DNA of 64,000 nt from Mycolicibacterium rhodesiae NBB3. Lineage in GTDB: Bacteria; Actinomycetota; Actinomycetes; Mycobacteriales; Mycobacteriaceae. The position numbers and the translations under genes were made by a program. Below the pieces are notes generated by a model, which was not told the DNA's origin, searched no databases, and worked only from the letters and a program-made list of their open reading frames with translations. Positions 1-8,371 of the stretch are shown piece after piece; the stretch's first letter is position 1, and each line of letters opens with the position of its first letter. The DNA lies in the NCBI RefSeq assembly GCF_000230895.2, contig NC_016604.1, positions 2,728,001 through 2,792,000 of the forward strand. The letters run 5' to 3'.

Positions 1-23
1 TCCGGGCTGACAGGACTGTTCGC

Positions 24-941
24 ATGAGGGTTGCGGTCATCGGTACCGGGTTCGGCAAGCACGCCGCCGCGCCCGTATTCGAGAGCCTTGGCCTCGACGT
101 CGAGGTGATCAGCCCGCGCGACGACGCCGCGGTGAAGGCGGTCATCGCGTCAGACGTCGACCTGGTGTCAGTGCACTCACCGCCATTCATGCACGTCGAT
201 CACGTGAACGCCGCCATTGACAACGGACATCCGGTGTTGTGCGACAAGCCGTTCGGCCGCAACGCGGACGAGGCCGAGGCGATGCGCGACCGTGCTCGTG
301 CCGCTGGGGTGTTGCACTTCTTGAACTTCGAGTTCCGCTTCAACGCGTCTTGGGCCAAGCTCAAACAGCTGGCCGGCGATGGAACCATCGGAACCCCAGT
401 GCATTTGAACTGGACCTTCTACGGCAGCGGATTGCGGGGCCGAAAGTACGGCTGGATCAACGACCGCGAACGTGGTGGCGGCTGGATCGGCGCGTACGGC
501 TCCCACCTGATCGATTTCACACGGTGGTTGTTCAACAGCGAGGTCGTCGACTGTGGAGGCGTGACGCGTATCGACGGGTCGCCGCCGGAGGCGACCGCCG
601 AGGACGCCTACTCGGCATGGTTCACGATGGCCAATGGTTGCACCGCTGTACATGACACCGGCTTCGCTGGGGCGGTCCCCCTCGCGCCCCGCGCGACCTT
701 GCTCGGCAGCGCCGGCTCCATCGAACTGACGGCGGACACGACGCTGGTGGTGTACCGGCCGGGCGAAGCACCGCAAACGTTCGAATTCCCGCCCGCGCCA
801 CGGCGGTCACCGCCACCGGCGCTGTCGGTGTTCCTGGGTGACGTCGTCGATGCGGTGAGAACGGGTACGCAGATCGCACCGTCGTTCGACGACGGTGTGG
901 CGGTAGCCCATGCCATGGATCAGCTGCGGGCGAAGTCATGA
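24..941 (+). CDS. Gfo/Idh/MocA-family NAD(P)-dependent oxidoreductase
   Basis: This 305-residue protein has an N-terminal Rossmann fold beginning MRVAVIGTGFGKH (dinucleotide-binding GxGxxxx at residues 7-13). A CDKPFG motif near residue 77 stands where most family members have EKP. The C-terminal half matches the alpha/beta substrate-binding domain, with a GGGWIGAYGSHLIDF segment carrying the usual conserved His near residue 160. Family members oxidise or reduce sugars, inositols and other hydroxylated substrates with NAD(P); the substrate here cannot be told from sequence. Its last codon overlaps the start of the acyl-CoA dehydrogenase by 4 bases (ATGA), so it is co-transcribed with the acyl-CoA catabolic genes downstream. 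Translation starts only 24 bases into the window, so the promoter is not visible. Confidence 0.88.
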   Translation: MRVAVIGTGFGKHAAAPVFESLGLDVEVISPRDDAAVKAVIASDVDLVSVHSPPFMHVDHVNAAIDNGHPVLCDKPFGRNADEAEAMRDRARAAGVLHFLNFEFRFNASWAKLKQLAGDGTIGTPVHLNWTFYGSGLRGRKYGWINDRERGGGWIGAYGSHLIDFTRWLFNSEVVDCGGVTRIDGSPPEATAEDAYSAWFTMANGCTAVHDTGFAGAVPLAPRATLLGSAGSIELTADTTLVVYRPGEAPQTFEFPPAPRRSPPPALSVFLGDVVDAVRTGTQIAPSFDDGVAVAHAMDQLRAKS

Positions 942-2101
942 CGAACCTGGACGACTTCCGCGCCACCGTGCGCGAATGGTGTGCCGCCAATATCCCCAGC
1001 GATTGGCGTCGAACCCAAACCGGTGCCACCGACGAGGAATTCGTCGCATTTCAGAAGGACTGGTTCAGCACGCTGCACAGCGCCGGGTATGCCGTCCCGC
1101 ACTGGCCACGGGAGTGGGGCGGCGGCATGTCGGTGCCCGAACAGGTGGTGCTCTACCAAGAGCTGGCCGCCCACGATGCGCCTCGGCTGGTGCTCGCGTT
1201 CGTCGGCATCCACCACGCCGCGTCGACGCTGTTGGTCGCCGGGACCGACGAGCAGCGCCGCCGCCACCTTCCCGCGATCCTCGACGGCGAGATCTGGGTG
1301 CAGGGCTTCTCCGAACCGGAGGCGGGCTCCGATCTGGCCAGCCTCCGCACGACCGCACGTCGTGACGGCGGCCACTACGTCGTCAACGGCCAGAAGCTGT
1401 GGGCCAGCGGCGGTATGCACGCGGACTGGTGCCTGTTGCTGGCCCGCACCGATCCCGATGCGCCCAAGCGCAAGGGTATTTCGTACTTCCTGTTGGACAT
1501 GACGACACCCGGCGTCGATGTGCGACCGATCCGCAACGCGATCGGGGATTCACACTTCTGCGAGGTGTTCCTCAATGATGTACGCATCCCCGCCGCCGAC
1601 CTCATCGGAGGCGAGAATCAAGGATGGCAGGTCGCGCAGGCGACCTTGGGCGCGGAGCGTGGCATGACGATGCTCGAGCTCGCCGAGCGCCTCGGCAACG
1701 CGGGCTTCCGTTGGCTGGTGCAGAGCAGCCCCGTCGACGATCCGATCGTGGCCGACGGTCTCGCGCAGTTCGAGATCGAGATCACCGGCCTGCGCGGCTT
1801 GTGCCGCAAAGTCGTGGAAGACCACGAAATCGGTACCGCCGGACCCGCCGACGCCTCCATCGTCAAGCTGTTCTACAGCGAACTGCTACAGCGGATGACG
1901 GATTTCGGCGCGGAGATCGGTGGACTGGGCGCCCACACCGAGCTTGCCAAGCCCATGTCGAGCGGTTGGGAGTCGGGCGCTTGGATGCTCGACTTCATCG
2001 GCTCGTGGGAGTGGACGATCCCCGGCGGGGCGAGCGAGATCCAACGCACCATCATCGGCGAGCGCGGGCTCGGCCTGCCGCGAGAACCGAGCGCCGTCTG
2101 A
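938..2101 (+). CDS. Acyl-CoA dehydrogenase, long subunit
   Basis: This is a 387-residue FadE-type flavoprotein that would oxidise an acyl-CoA to the 2,3-enoyl-CoA with FAD. Order of domains: helical N-terminus, the middle beta domain with GFSEPEAGSDL (about residues 127-137) and NGQKLWASGG, then the C-terminal helical domain ending in PGGASEIQRTIIGERGLGLP, the usual C-terminal signature. The length is normal for the family. It overlaps the oxidoreductase by 4 bases and its stop shares one base with the ATG of a second, shorter acyl-CoA dehydrogenase. In mycobacteria such adjacent long/short pairs often form alpha2beta2 heterotetramers acting on sterol or ring-derived CoA thioesters. A heteromeric enzyme is inferred here; the substrate is unknown. 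Confidence 0.9.
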   Translation: MTNLDDFRATVREWCAANIPSDWRRTQTGATDEEFVAFQKDWFSTLHSAGYAVPHWPREWGGGMSVPEQVVLYQELAAHDAPRLVLAFVGIHHAASTLLVAGTDEQRRRHLPAILDGEIWVQGFSEPEAGSDLASLRTTARRDGGHYVVNGQKLWASGGMHADWCLLLARTDPDAPKRKGISYFLLDMTTPGVDVRPIRNAIGDSHFCEVFLNDVRIPAADLIGGENQGWQVAQATLGAERGMTMLELAERLGNAGFRWLVQSSPVDDPIVADGLAQFEIEITGLRGLCRKVVEDHEIGTAGPADASIVKLFYSELLQRMTDFGAEIGGLGAHTELAKPMSSGWESGAWMLDFIGSWEWTIPGGASEIQRTIIGERGLGLPREPSAV

Positions 2102-3048
2102 TGGCCGACTATTCCGAGTTTCACGACGAATTGCGTTCGGTCGCGGGCGACCTGCTGGCCAAGGACCGCGACATCTCCTGGCCGGTGCTCATCGACGCAG
2201 GCTGGGTCGGCCTCGAGGTTCCCGAGGAGTACGGGGGAGCGGGCGCGACGTTCGCCGAAACCGCGGTGGTGTGTGAGGAGATCGGCCGCGCGGCCAGTGC
2301 CAACAGCTACCTGGGTAGCGCCGTGCTGGCGGTTGCAACCCTGAACACATTGCAGCCCAGTGAGACTCGCGCCGGTCTGCTGGTCGACGTGGCATCAGGC
2401 GAGGCACGCGTGGCGGTCGCGCTGGAATCGGATTTCGTACCGGACGCAGAGGGGGCCGACAAGGTCCTCGTCGTCAGCGGCGATGGCGTCGCCGTCACCA
2501 CGCCCACCGTCACCGCGCGGCCGGTGCTGGACGAGACGCGTCGACTGGCGACGGTGACCGCCGTCGATACCGCCGACGTGCTGCGCTTCGCCGGTGACCC
2601 GGCCTCAGCGATCGGTCGGTTACGCAACCGGGCCGCGGTCGCCATCGCATGCGACAGTCTCGGCCTAGCGGAGGCGATGCTCTCCGCGACGGTGGGCTAC
2701 GCGAAGGTACGTCAGCAGTTCGGCAGGCCCATCGGCTCGTTCCAGGCCGTCAAGCACGCGTGCGCCGACATGCTCGTCGACATCGCTGTCTCCCGCCAAC
2801 TCGTCAGCGCCGCAGTGCAAGCCATCGTCGACGACACGTTCGATGCCGAAGTGGCTGCCGCGATGGCCAAGTCGCATGCATGCGACAAGGCCGTGCGCAT
2901 CGTCGGCAAAGCGATGCAGCTGCACGGCGGCATCGGCTACACGTGGGAGAGCGGGATCCACGTCTACCTCAAACGCGCGGCCCTCAATCGTTCGCTGTTC
3001 GGCTCGCCTTCAGCACATCGCAAACACCTCGCTCAACGCTATCTATAG
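2101..3048 (+). CDS. Acyl-CoA dehydrogenase, short partner subunit
   Basis: This is a 315-residue protein starting at the ATG that overlaps the preceding TGA by one base (TGATG). An in-frame extension upstream lies inside the previous gene and is not credible. The N-terminal and middle domains are shortened compared with the usual 380-400 residues. The C-terminal helical domain is well kept, with YAKVRQQFGRPIGSFQAVKH and a MQLHGGIGYTWE segment typical of the flavin and dimer-contact region. This size pattern is known from heteromeric mycobacterial FadE pairs in which one subunit carries a degenerate half-site. It is followed after 20 bases by the thiamine-diphosphate enzyme. Confidence 0.87.
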   Translation: MADYSEFHDELRSVAGDLLAKDRDISWPVLIDAGWVGLEVPEEYGGAGATFAETAVVCEEIGRAASANSYLGSAVLAVATLNTLQPSETRAGLLVDVASGEARVAVALESDFVPDAEGADKVLVVSGDGVAVTTPTVTARPVLDETRRLATVTAVDTADVLRFAGDPASAIGRLRNRAAVAIACDSLGLAEAMLSATVGYAKVRQQFGRPIGSFQAVKHACADMLVDIAVSRQLVSAAVQAIVDDTFDAEVAAAMAKSHACDKAVRIVGKAMQLHGGIGYTWESGIHVYLKRAALNRSLFGSPSAHRKHLAQRYL

Positions 3049-3068
3049 GGAAATCAAGGAGTTTCAGC

Positions 3069-4781
3069 ATGGGTATACCCGTCTACAAACGAATACTCGA
3101 CCTGTTCGAGGCCGAGGGCGTCAACACGTTGTTCGGCATCCCGGACCCCAACTTCGTGCACATGTTCGCCGAGGCCGAGGCCCGCGGGTGGTCGGTCGTG
3201 GCACCCCATCACGAGCTGAGTGCGGGGTTCATGGCGGAAGCCGCCTCGCGGATGACCGGCAAGCCAGGTCTGTGCATCGGCACCCTGGGTCCCGGTATGG
3301 CGAATATCGCGGGAGCCATCCAGTGCGCCCTGGTGGAAAACTCGCCGGTGATCTTCCTGGGCGGCCAGCGTGCCCGGATCACCGAACGTCGCGTCCGTCG
3401 CGGCCGCATCCAGTTCGTCCAGCAGGAACCGCTTTTCGTCAATTCCGTCAAATTCAGCTCGTCGATCGAGTACGCCGACCAGACCGATGAGATCATCCGT
3501 GAGGCCATCCGCCGTTCGATGTCGGGAACTCCCGGACCGTCCTACGTCGAATACCCCTCGCACGTCATTCTCGAAGAACTGAACGTGACAGAACCTTTGC
3601 CGCCCAACCGATATCGCCTTGTCAACCACGGAGCGGGCTCGCGTGAGGTCGCCGAGGCCGCGAAGCTGATCCGCGAGGCGAAGAGCCCGATTCTGCTCGT
3701 CGGCCACGGCGTGCACACCTCCCGCACCCAGCAGGAGGTCAAGGAGCTCGCCGAGCTGATGGCGTGCCCCGTCATCCAGACTTCCGGTGGCACGTCGTAC
3801 ATCCCGGGACTGCAGGACCGCACGTTCCCCTACCTGTTCTCCCCGGCCGCCAACGAGGCAGTCGAGGAATCCGATCTGTGCGTCGCGCTGGGAACCGAAC
3901 TCGGTGAACCCATGCACTACGGCCGGACCCAACACTGGGCGGGCAACGACGCGAACCGCAAATGGGTTTACGTCGAACAGGATCCGGCCGCCATCGGTGT
4001 CAACCGTCAGTTCGACGTACCGCTGGTCGGCGATCTGCGTGGCGTCGTGCCACAGCTTGTCGAGGCGCTGAAAGACACCCCGCGCACTCCGTCGCCCAAT
4101 CTCGAGCGCTTGGTCAAGGCCGACTCCGAAGAATTATCGGAACTCGCCACATCCGCGCCCTCAGGGCGCTCGCCGATCCATCCCGCTCGCTACGTCGTCG
4201 AGGCCACCAAGGCGTTCAACGAACTCGACGACGGCATCATGGTGCGCGACGGCGGGGCGACCGTGATCTTCCAGTGGACGTATTCGCAGTCCAAGCCGCG
4301 CGACGTCATCTGGAACCAGAACTTCGGCCACCTCGGCACCGGCCTGCCGTATGCGGTGGGCGCGTCGGTGGCGGAGGGACGCAAGCGTCCGGTGATGCTG
4401 CTGACAAGTGACTCCGCGTTCCTGTTCCACATCGCCGAGCTCGAGACCGCCGCGCGCGAGGGTGTTCCGCTGGTCTGTGTCGTGGGCGTCGACCACCAGT
4501 GGGGTCTGGAGGTCGGTGTGTACAAGCGCACGTTCGAACAGCCCTCCCCGCAGCCCGGCGTGCACTGGAGCAAGGACGTCCGGATGGACAAGATCGCCGA
4601 GGGCTTCGGGTGCCACGGCGAATACGTCGAGAAGGAGGACGAGATCGGACCGGCCATCGCCCGCGCCTATGCGAGCGGGAAAGTCGGTGTGGTGCACGTG
4701 TGCATCGACCCGAAAGCCAACTCCGAGGAGATGCCGAAGTACGACCGATTCCGCACCTGGTATGCAGAAGGTACCCAGTAA
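3069..4781 (+). CDS. Thiamine diphosphate-dependent enzyme, acetolactate synthase/decarboxylase-like
   Basis: This is a 570-residue three-domain ThDP enzyme. The N-terminal PYR domain contains HHELSAGFMAEAASR (about residues 55-69) with the Glu expected to activate the cofactor. A central Rossmann-like domain follows. The C-terminal PP domain has an altered cofactor motif, TSDSAF then VGVDHQWG, where most relatives have GDG and NN. The Asp that holds Mg is kept, while the flanking glycines and the Asn are changed. ATG 3069 has a good AAGGAG-type ribosome site about 10 bases upstream; a longer in-frame ORF begins inside the dehydrogenase and is rejected. Members carboligate or decarboxylate 2-oxo acids or cleave acyl-CoA. 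Its place between dehydrogenases and an aldehyde dehydrogenase suggests it releases an aldehyde. Confidence 0.85.
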   Translation: MGIPVYKRILDLFEAEGVNTLFGIPDPNFVHMFAEAEARGWSVVAPHHELSAGFMAEAASRMTGKPGLCIGTLGPGMANIAGAIQCALVENSPVIFLGGQRARITERRVRRGRIQFVQQEPLFVNSVKFSSSIEYADQTDEIIREAIRRSMSGTPGPSYVEYPSHVILEELNVTEPLPPNRYRLVNHGAGSREVAEAAKLIREAKSPILLVGHGVHTSRTQQEVKELAELMACPVIQTSGGTSYIPGLQDRTFPYLFSPAANEAVEESDLCVALGTELGEPMHYGRTQHWAGNDANRKWVYVEQDPAAIGVNRQFDVPLVGDLRGVVPQLVEALKDTPRTPSPNLERLVKADSEELSELATSAPSGRSPIHPARYVVEATKAFNELDDGIMVRDGGATVIFQWTYSQSKPRDVIWNQNFGHLGTGLPYAVGASVAEGRKRPVMLLTSDSAFLFHIAELETAAREGVPLVCVVGVDHQWGLEVGVYKRTFEQPSPQPGVHWSKDVRMDKIAEGFGCHGEYVEKEDEIGPAIARAYASGKVGVVHVCIDPKANSEEMPKYDRFRTWYAEGTQ

Positions 4782-4809
4782 CAGCCTGCGTTAGGGAAGA
4801 GTGCAAGAC

Positions 4810-6234
4810 ATGCGCGAATATCTGAAGTTCTACATCGACGGCAAGTGGGTCGACCCGGTCGAGCCGAAGACACTGGACGTCGACAACCCGACCACCGAGC
4901 AGGTGTCGGGCAAGATCGCGATCGGCGGGGCCGCCGACGTGGACAACGCGGTCAAGGCCGCACGGAAGGCTTTCGCCACCTGGTCGGTGAGCAGCCGCGA
5001 AGAGCGTCTGGATCTGCTGCAGGCGATCCTGGCGGAGTATCAGAAGCGGTCTGCCGATCTGGCCGAGGCGGTGTCCGAGGAGATGGGTGCACCGCCGTCG
5101 CTCGCCTCCGGTGTCCAGGTTTATCTCGGCATGGGTCATCTGAGCGGTGCCATTGACGCCCTGAAGAATTACGAATTCGAGGTGCCACGCGGCGCGGCGA
5201 TGATCTTCAAGGAGCCCATCGGAGTGTGCGGCTTGATCACGCCCTGGAACTGGCCGATCAACCAAATCGCGTGCAAGGTGTTCCCGGCGCTGGCGACCGG
5301 TTGCACGATGGTGCTCAAGCCGTCGGAGGTCGCGCCGTACTCCGGGCAGATCTTCACCGAGGTCATGGACGCCGCCGGTACTCCTGCCGGCGTCTACAAC
5401 ATGGTCTTCGGCGAGGGTCCAGGTGTGGGAGCGGCGCTGTCCAGCCATCCCGACATCGACATGGTGTCCTTCACCGGGTCGACGCGTGCGGGCATCGACG
5501 TCGCCCGCAACGCCGCCGCGACCGTGAAGCGGGTGACCCAGGAACTCGGGGGCAAGAGCCCGAACATCGTGCTCGACGACGACAACTTCGCGGCCAACGT
5601 CGCCGCCGGTGTGGCCGCGATGATGCCGAACTCCGGTCAGAGCTGTAATGCGCCGTCGCGCATGCTGGTACCGAAGTCCCGCAAGGACGAAGCCATCGCC
5701 GCGGCGAAGGCGGCCGCCGAGCAGGTGAAGGTCGGTGACCTCGAGGACAAGACGGCCATCGGCCCGGTGGCGTCCAAGGCACAGTTCGACAAGATCCAGG
5801 GTCTGATCCAGAAGGGCATCGAGGAGGGCGCGACGGTCGTCGCCGGTGGTCCCGGACGTCCCGAGGGTCTGGAGACCGGTTACTACGTCAGGCCGACCGT
5901 GTTCGCCGATGTCACCAACGACATGACGATCGCGCGCGAGGAGATCTTCGGGCCGGTGCTGTGCATCCTCGATTACGAGGACCTCGATCAGGCCATCGAG
6001 ATCGCCAATGACACCGACTACGGGTTGGCCGGCTACGTGTCGGCGGCCGACCTCGACGCGGCGCGTGCGGTCGCACGCCGGATCCGCGCCGGGCAGGTGG
6101 CCATCAACCACGCATTCGACCTGAACACGCCGTTCGGTGGCTACAAGCGCAGCGGCAACGGTCGCGAATGGAGTGAGTACGGCTTCGACGAGTACCTGGA
6201 GATCAAGGGCACTCTCGGCTACTCACCTGCTTAG
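4810..6234 (+). CDS. Aldehyde dehydrogenase, NAD(P)+-dependent
   Basis: This is a classic ALDH-superfamily enzyme of 474 residues from ATG 4810, which has a GGGAAG ribosome site about 11 bases upstream. A GTG at 4801 is in frame but too close to that site. Key features are the NAD-binding PWNWPINQ segment, FTGSTRAG, the general base Glu in ELGGKSPN (about residue 245) and the catalytic Cys in NSGQSCNAPS (about residue 279). The C-terminus PFGGYKRSGNGRE is typical. It would oxidise an aldehyde to the acid. The gene lies 28 bases after the ThDP enzyme in the same direction, consistent with oxidation of that enzyme's aldehyde product. A hairpin follows the stop. Confidence 0.93.
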   Translation: MREYLKFYIDGKWVDPVEPKTLDVDNPTTEQVSGKIAIGGAADVDNAVKAARKAFATWSVSSREERLDLLQAILAEYQKRSADLAEAVSEEMGAPPSLASGVQVYLGMGHLSGAIDALKNYEFEVPRGAAMIFKEPIGVCGLITPWNWPINQIACKVFPALATGCTMVLKPSEVAPYSGQIFTEVMDAAGTPAGVYNMVFGEGPGVGAALSSHPDIDMVSFTGSTRAGIDVARNAAATVKRVTQELGGKSPNIVLDDDNFAANVAAGVAAMMPNSGQSCNAPSRMLVPKSRKDEAIAAAKAAAEQVKVGDLEDKTAIGPVASKAQFDKIQGLIQKGIEEGATVVAGGPGRPEGLETGYYVRPTVFADVTNDMTIAREEIFGPVLCILDYEDLDQAIEIANDTDYGLAGYVSAADLDAARAVARRIRAGQVAINHAFDLNTPFGGYKRSGNGREWSEYGFDEYLEIKGTLGYSPA

Positions 6235-6241
6235 GACGTGC

Positions 6242-6290
6242 GATTTCGGTGCGCCTACAGTCGCTGAGCGGTCGTGGGCGCGCCGAAATC
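6242..6290. terminator. Bidirectional hairpin between convergent genes
   Basis: An inverted repeat has arms GATTTCGGTGCGCC (6242-6255) and GGCGCGCCGAAATC (6277-6290), complementary at 13 of 14 positions around a 21-base loop. A short T-rich stretch follows. It lies just after the aldehyde dehydrogenase stop and overlaps the last codon of the convergent small gene, so it could end transcription from both sides. Confidence 0.55.
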
Positions 6291-6612
6291 ACTGGATTTT
6301 GAGCAGCGGCCGCAGATCGTCGAGGCGGTCGAACAGATGCCAGATGTAGGACGACGAACCGTTCTCGCGATGGGCGTGTAGGTCCGCGAGTTCGGGGTCG
6401 TCACGGTAGCTGTCAAACGCTTCACGCGAGTCCCACTCGACGAGGATGAGCACCTTGCGCGGCTCGATGTCGCCGGTGATCGAGTCGTTGAACTGCCCGA
6501 GGGCGACGACGCGGCCGCCGTGCTTGCCGACCTCGGCCGGGGATCGCTTCGAGTACGCGAGGTACTCGTCGCGATCGGCGATATCGAAGAGGTTGAGCGC
6601 GTATATCGTCAC
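6289..6612 (-). CDS. Small ABM/DUF1330-like protein
   Basis: This is a protein of about 107 residues read from GTG 6612 (VTIYALNLFDIADRDEYLAY). It has the ferredoxin-like alpha+beta pattern of the antibiotic biosynthesis monooxygenase/DUF1330 group: a beta strand, a Tyr-rich helix with KRSPAEVGKHGG, the central VLILVEWDSREAF strand-helix unit, and a C-terminal HLFDRLDDLRPL. No catalytic residue can be assigned. Upstream ATG codons would push the start into the divergent amidohydrolase; the GTG leaves 4 bases between the two divergent genes, so promoters must lie inside the opposite gene. Function is unknown; a helper role in catabolism is a guess. Confidence 0.65.
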   Translation of the reverse strand: MTIYALNLFDIADRDEYLAYSKRSPAEVGKHGGRVVALGQFNDSITGDIEPRKVLILVEWDSREAFDSYRDDPELADLHAHRENGSSSYIWHLFDRLDDLRPLLKIQ

Positions 6613-6616
6613 CTGC

Positions 6617-7516
6617 GTGACGGTACATGGCGAGAAATACGAGTACGGAATCGATTTCGACCGGGTCGCTGCCATCGACATCCACACTCACGTCGAGGTG
6701 GACGGGCACGGCCACAAGGCGTATGACGACGAACTGGTCGACGCCGTGGGGCAGTACTTCAAGCGTGGACCAGGCGCGCTGTCGAGCGTGGACGCGCTCG
6801 CCGACGAATACCGGCGGCACAACACCGCGGCCGTGGTCTTCACCATCGACGCGCGCACCGGCATGCGGCACGTGCCGAACTCGATCGAGGACCTCGTCGC
6901 CGGCGCTATCCGAAACAACGACGTGCTGATCCCGTTCGGCAGCGTCGACCCCTGGCACGAACGGCGCGCGGTGCACCGAGTCCACGATCTGGTCCGCAAC
7001 TTCGGAGTGAAGGGCTTCAAGTTCCACCCGAGCATGCAGGCCTTCGAGCCGAACAACCGCAAGTTCTATCCGATCTACGAGGCGATCACCGAAGCCGGTG
7101 TGCCCGCGCTGTTCCACACCGGGCAGACGGGGATGGGCGCAGGGTTGCCGGGCGGGCACCGCATCAAGCTGCGGTACTCGGATCCGATGTTGCTTGACGA
7201 CGTGGCCGCCGATTTCCCGGACATGACCATCGTGATGGCGCACCCCGCAGTGCCGTGGGTGGATTCGCAGATCGCGATCGCCACGCACAAGTCGAACGTC
7301 TACATCGACCTGTCGGGGTGGTCGCCGAAATACTTTCCGCCGCAACTGGTGCGGGCCGCCAGTCGCCAACTGCGCACCAAGGTGCTGTTCGGCACCGACT
7401 ATCCGTACATCCAACTGGACCGCTGGCGCCGGGACTTCGAGAACCTCGACGTCGACCCCGCGGCGATCCCGTTGATCTACAAAGAGAACGCGCTGCGGGT
7501 GCTGGGCGTGCGATGA
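6617..7516 (+). CDS. Amidohydrolase-2 family metal-dependent hydrolase/decarboxylase
   Basis: This is a 299-residue TIM-barrel protein read from GTG 6617. Metal-ligand signatures are in order: DIHTHVE near residue 16, KFHPSMQAF, FHTGQTGMGAGLPGG, MAHPAVPW and LFGTDYPY (the acid/base Asp). These are the marks of the ACMSD/4-oxalomesaconate hydratase/gamma-resorcylate decarboxylase group, which hydrolyse, hydrate or decarboxylate aromatic or dicarboxylic intermediates in the cytoplasm. A longer in-frame ORF from 6446 has an atypical Arg/Ser-rich N-terminus and reads through the opposite-strand gene, so it is not used. It is divergent from the small DUF1330-like gene and sits beside aldehyde and acyl-CoA oxidation genes, which fits a catabolic role. 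Confidence 0.85.
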   Translation: MTVHGEKYEYGIDFDRVAAIDIHTHVEVDGHGHKAYDDELVDAVGQYFKRGPGALSSVDALADEYRRHNTAAVVFTIDARTGMRHVPNSIEDLVAGAIRNNDVLIPFGSVDPWHERRAVHRVHDLVRNFGVKGFKFHPSMQAFEPNNRKFYPIYEAITEAGVPALFHTGQTGMGAGLPGGHRIKLRYSDPMLLDDVAADFPDMTIVMAHPAVPWVDSQIAIATHKSNVYIDLSGWSPKYFPPQLVRAASRQLRTKVLFGTDYPYIQLDRWRRDFENLDVDPAAIPLIYKENALRVLGVR

Positions 7517-7606
7517 GTTTCTGACGCGGCGGTGGTCTGCATCGGTGACTGGATGTCGCCGCCGGGGCGGCTCCGGGACTGACCCACCACCTCGAAGGAG
7601 ACCCTC

Positions 7607-8371
7607 GTGCCCGTTCGCACAGCAGCCCCCGTGGGCGCACCGATCTGGATCGACCTGACATCGTCGGATGTCGAACGCAGCCAAGAGTTCTACGGGGCGG
7701 TGTTCGGCTGGACTTTCGAGGCGGCCGGGCCTGAGTTCGGCGGTTACATCAATGCGCTTAGCGACGGGAAACCCGTTGCGGGTCTGAACTTCAACGACCC
7801 GCAGTGGAACGTCCCCGACACCTGGACCACCTATCTGCACACGATCGACGCCAAAGCGACACTCGACAAGGCGGTCGCCGCAGGCGGCTTCACCTGCGCC
7901 GAGGGTCCGCCCGAGCCGATGCAGATCGGCGATCGGGGCTACATGGGCATGCTCAGCGATCCGACGGGCGCGTTCGTTGGCCTCTGGCAACCCACCCGCC
8001 ACCGAGGCTTCGAAGTGGTCAACGAGAACGGTGCCCCGACGTACTTCCAGCTCACTACCCGCGAATACGGGAAAGCCCTCGAATTCTACCGCCAGGTTTT
8101 CGGCTGGCAGATCGAGACCGTCTCGGACACCGACGAATTCCGATACAGCACAGCCAATTTCGACGGTGAGCCATTGCTCGGTGTCATGTCGTGGGACGCT
8201 GGGCCGGACTGGTGTGTATTCCTGGGCGCCGACGACGTCGACAAGACCGTGCAATTGGTGCTCGACAACGGTGGCAGCGTGGTCCGCGACGCGCAGGACA
8301 CGCCCTACGGCAGGTTGGCCGCGGTCGCCGACTCCACCGGCGCGGGCTTCAACCTGTCGTCGTTGGCCTAG
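7607..8371 (+). CDS. Two-domain glyoxalase/VOC family protein
   Basis: This is a 254-residue protein with two tandem vicinal-oxygen-chelate domains (about residues 8-120 and 133-252). Each begins with a beta strand and an EFYxxVFGW segment (RSQEFYGAVFGWTFE and KALEFYRQVFGWQIE). It resembles the mycobacterial CFP30B/TB27.3 type of secreted-fraction glyoxalase-like antigen. GTG 7607 has a strong GAAGGAGA site 6-7 bases upstream. VOC proteins chelate a divalent metal and act on alpha-ketoaldehyde adducts or bind drugs; substrate and metal are not certain here. It converges with the SDR gene, sharing 4 bases at the stop codons. Confidence 0.85.
   Translation: MPVRTAAPVGAPIWIDLTSSDVERSQEFYGAVFGWTFEAAGPEFGGYINALSDGKPVAGLNFNDPQWNVPDTWTTYLHTIDAKATLDKAVAAGGFTCAEGPPEPMQIGDRGYMGMLSDPTGAFVGLWQPTRHRGFEVVNENGAPTYFQLTTREYGKALEFYRQVFGWQIETVSDTDEFRYSTANFDGEPLLGVMSWDAGPDWCVFLGADDVDKTVQLVLDNGGSVVRDAQDTPYGRLAAVADSTGAGFNLSSLA

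Noticed and set aside
2649..3068. N-terminal extension of the ThDP enzyme by about 140 codons
   Set aside because: It overlaps the acyl-CoA dehydrogenase and is Arg-rich; ATG 3069 has the good ribosome site and the family N-terminus.
4306..6111. A 601-codon open frame on the minus strand opposite the ThDP enzyme and aldehyde dehydrogenase
   Set aside because: His/Arg/Asp-rich composition without any domain, exactly antisense to a well-conserved aldehyde dehydrogenase; typical of high-G+C shadow frames.
6422..8254. A 610-codon minus-strand frame over the amidohydrolase and VOC genes
   Set aside because: Composition of a shadow frame and no family; the plus-strand genes have clear motifs and ribosome sites.
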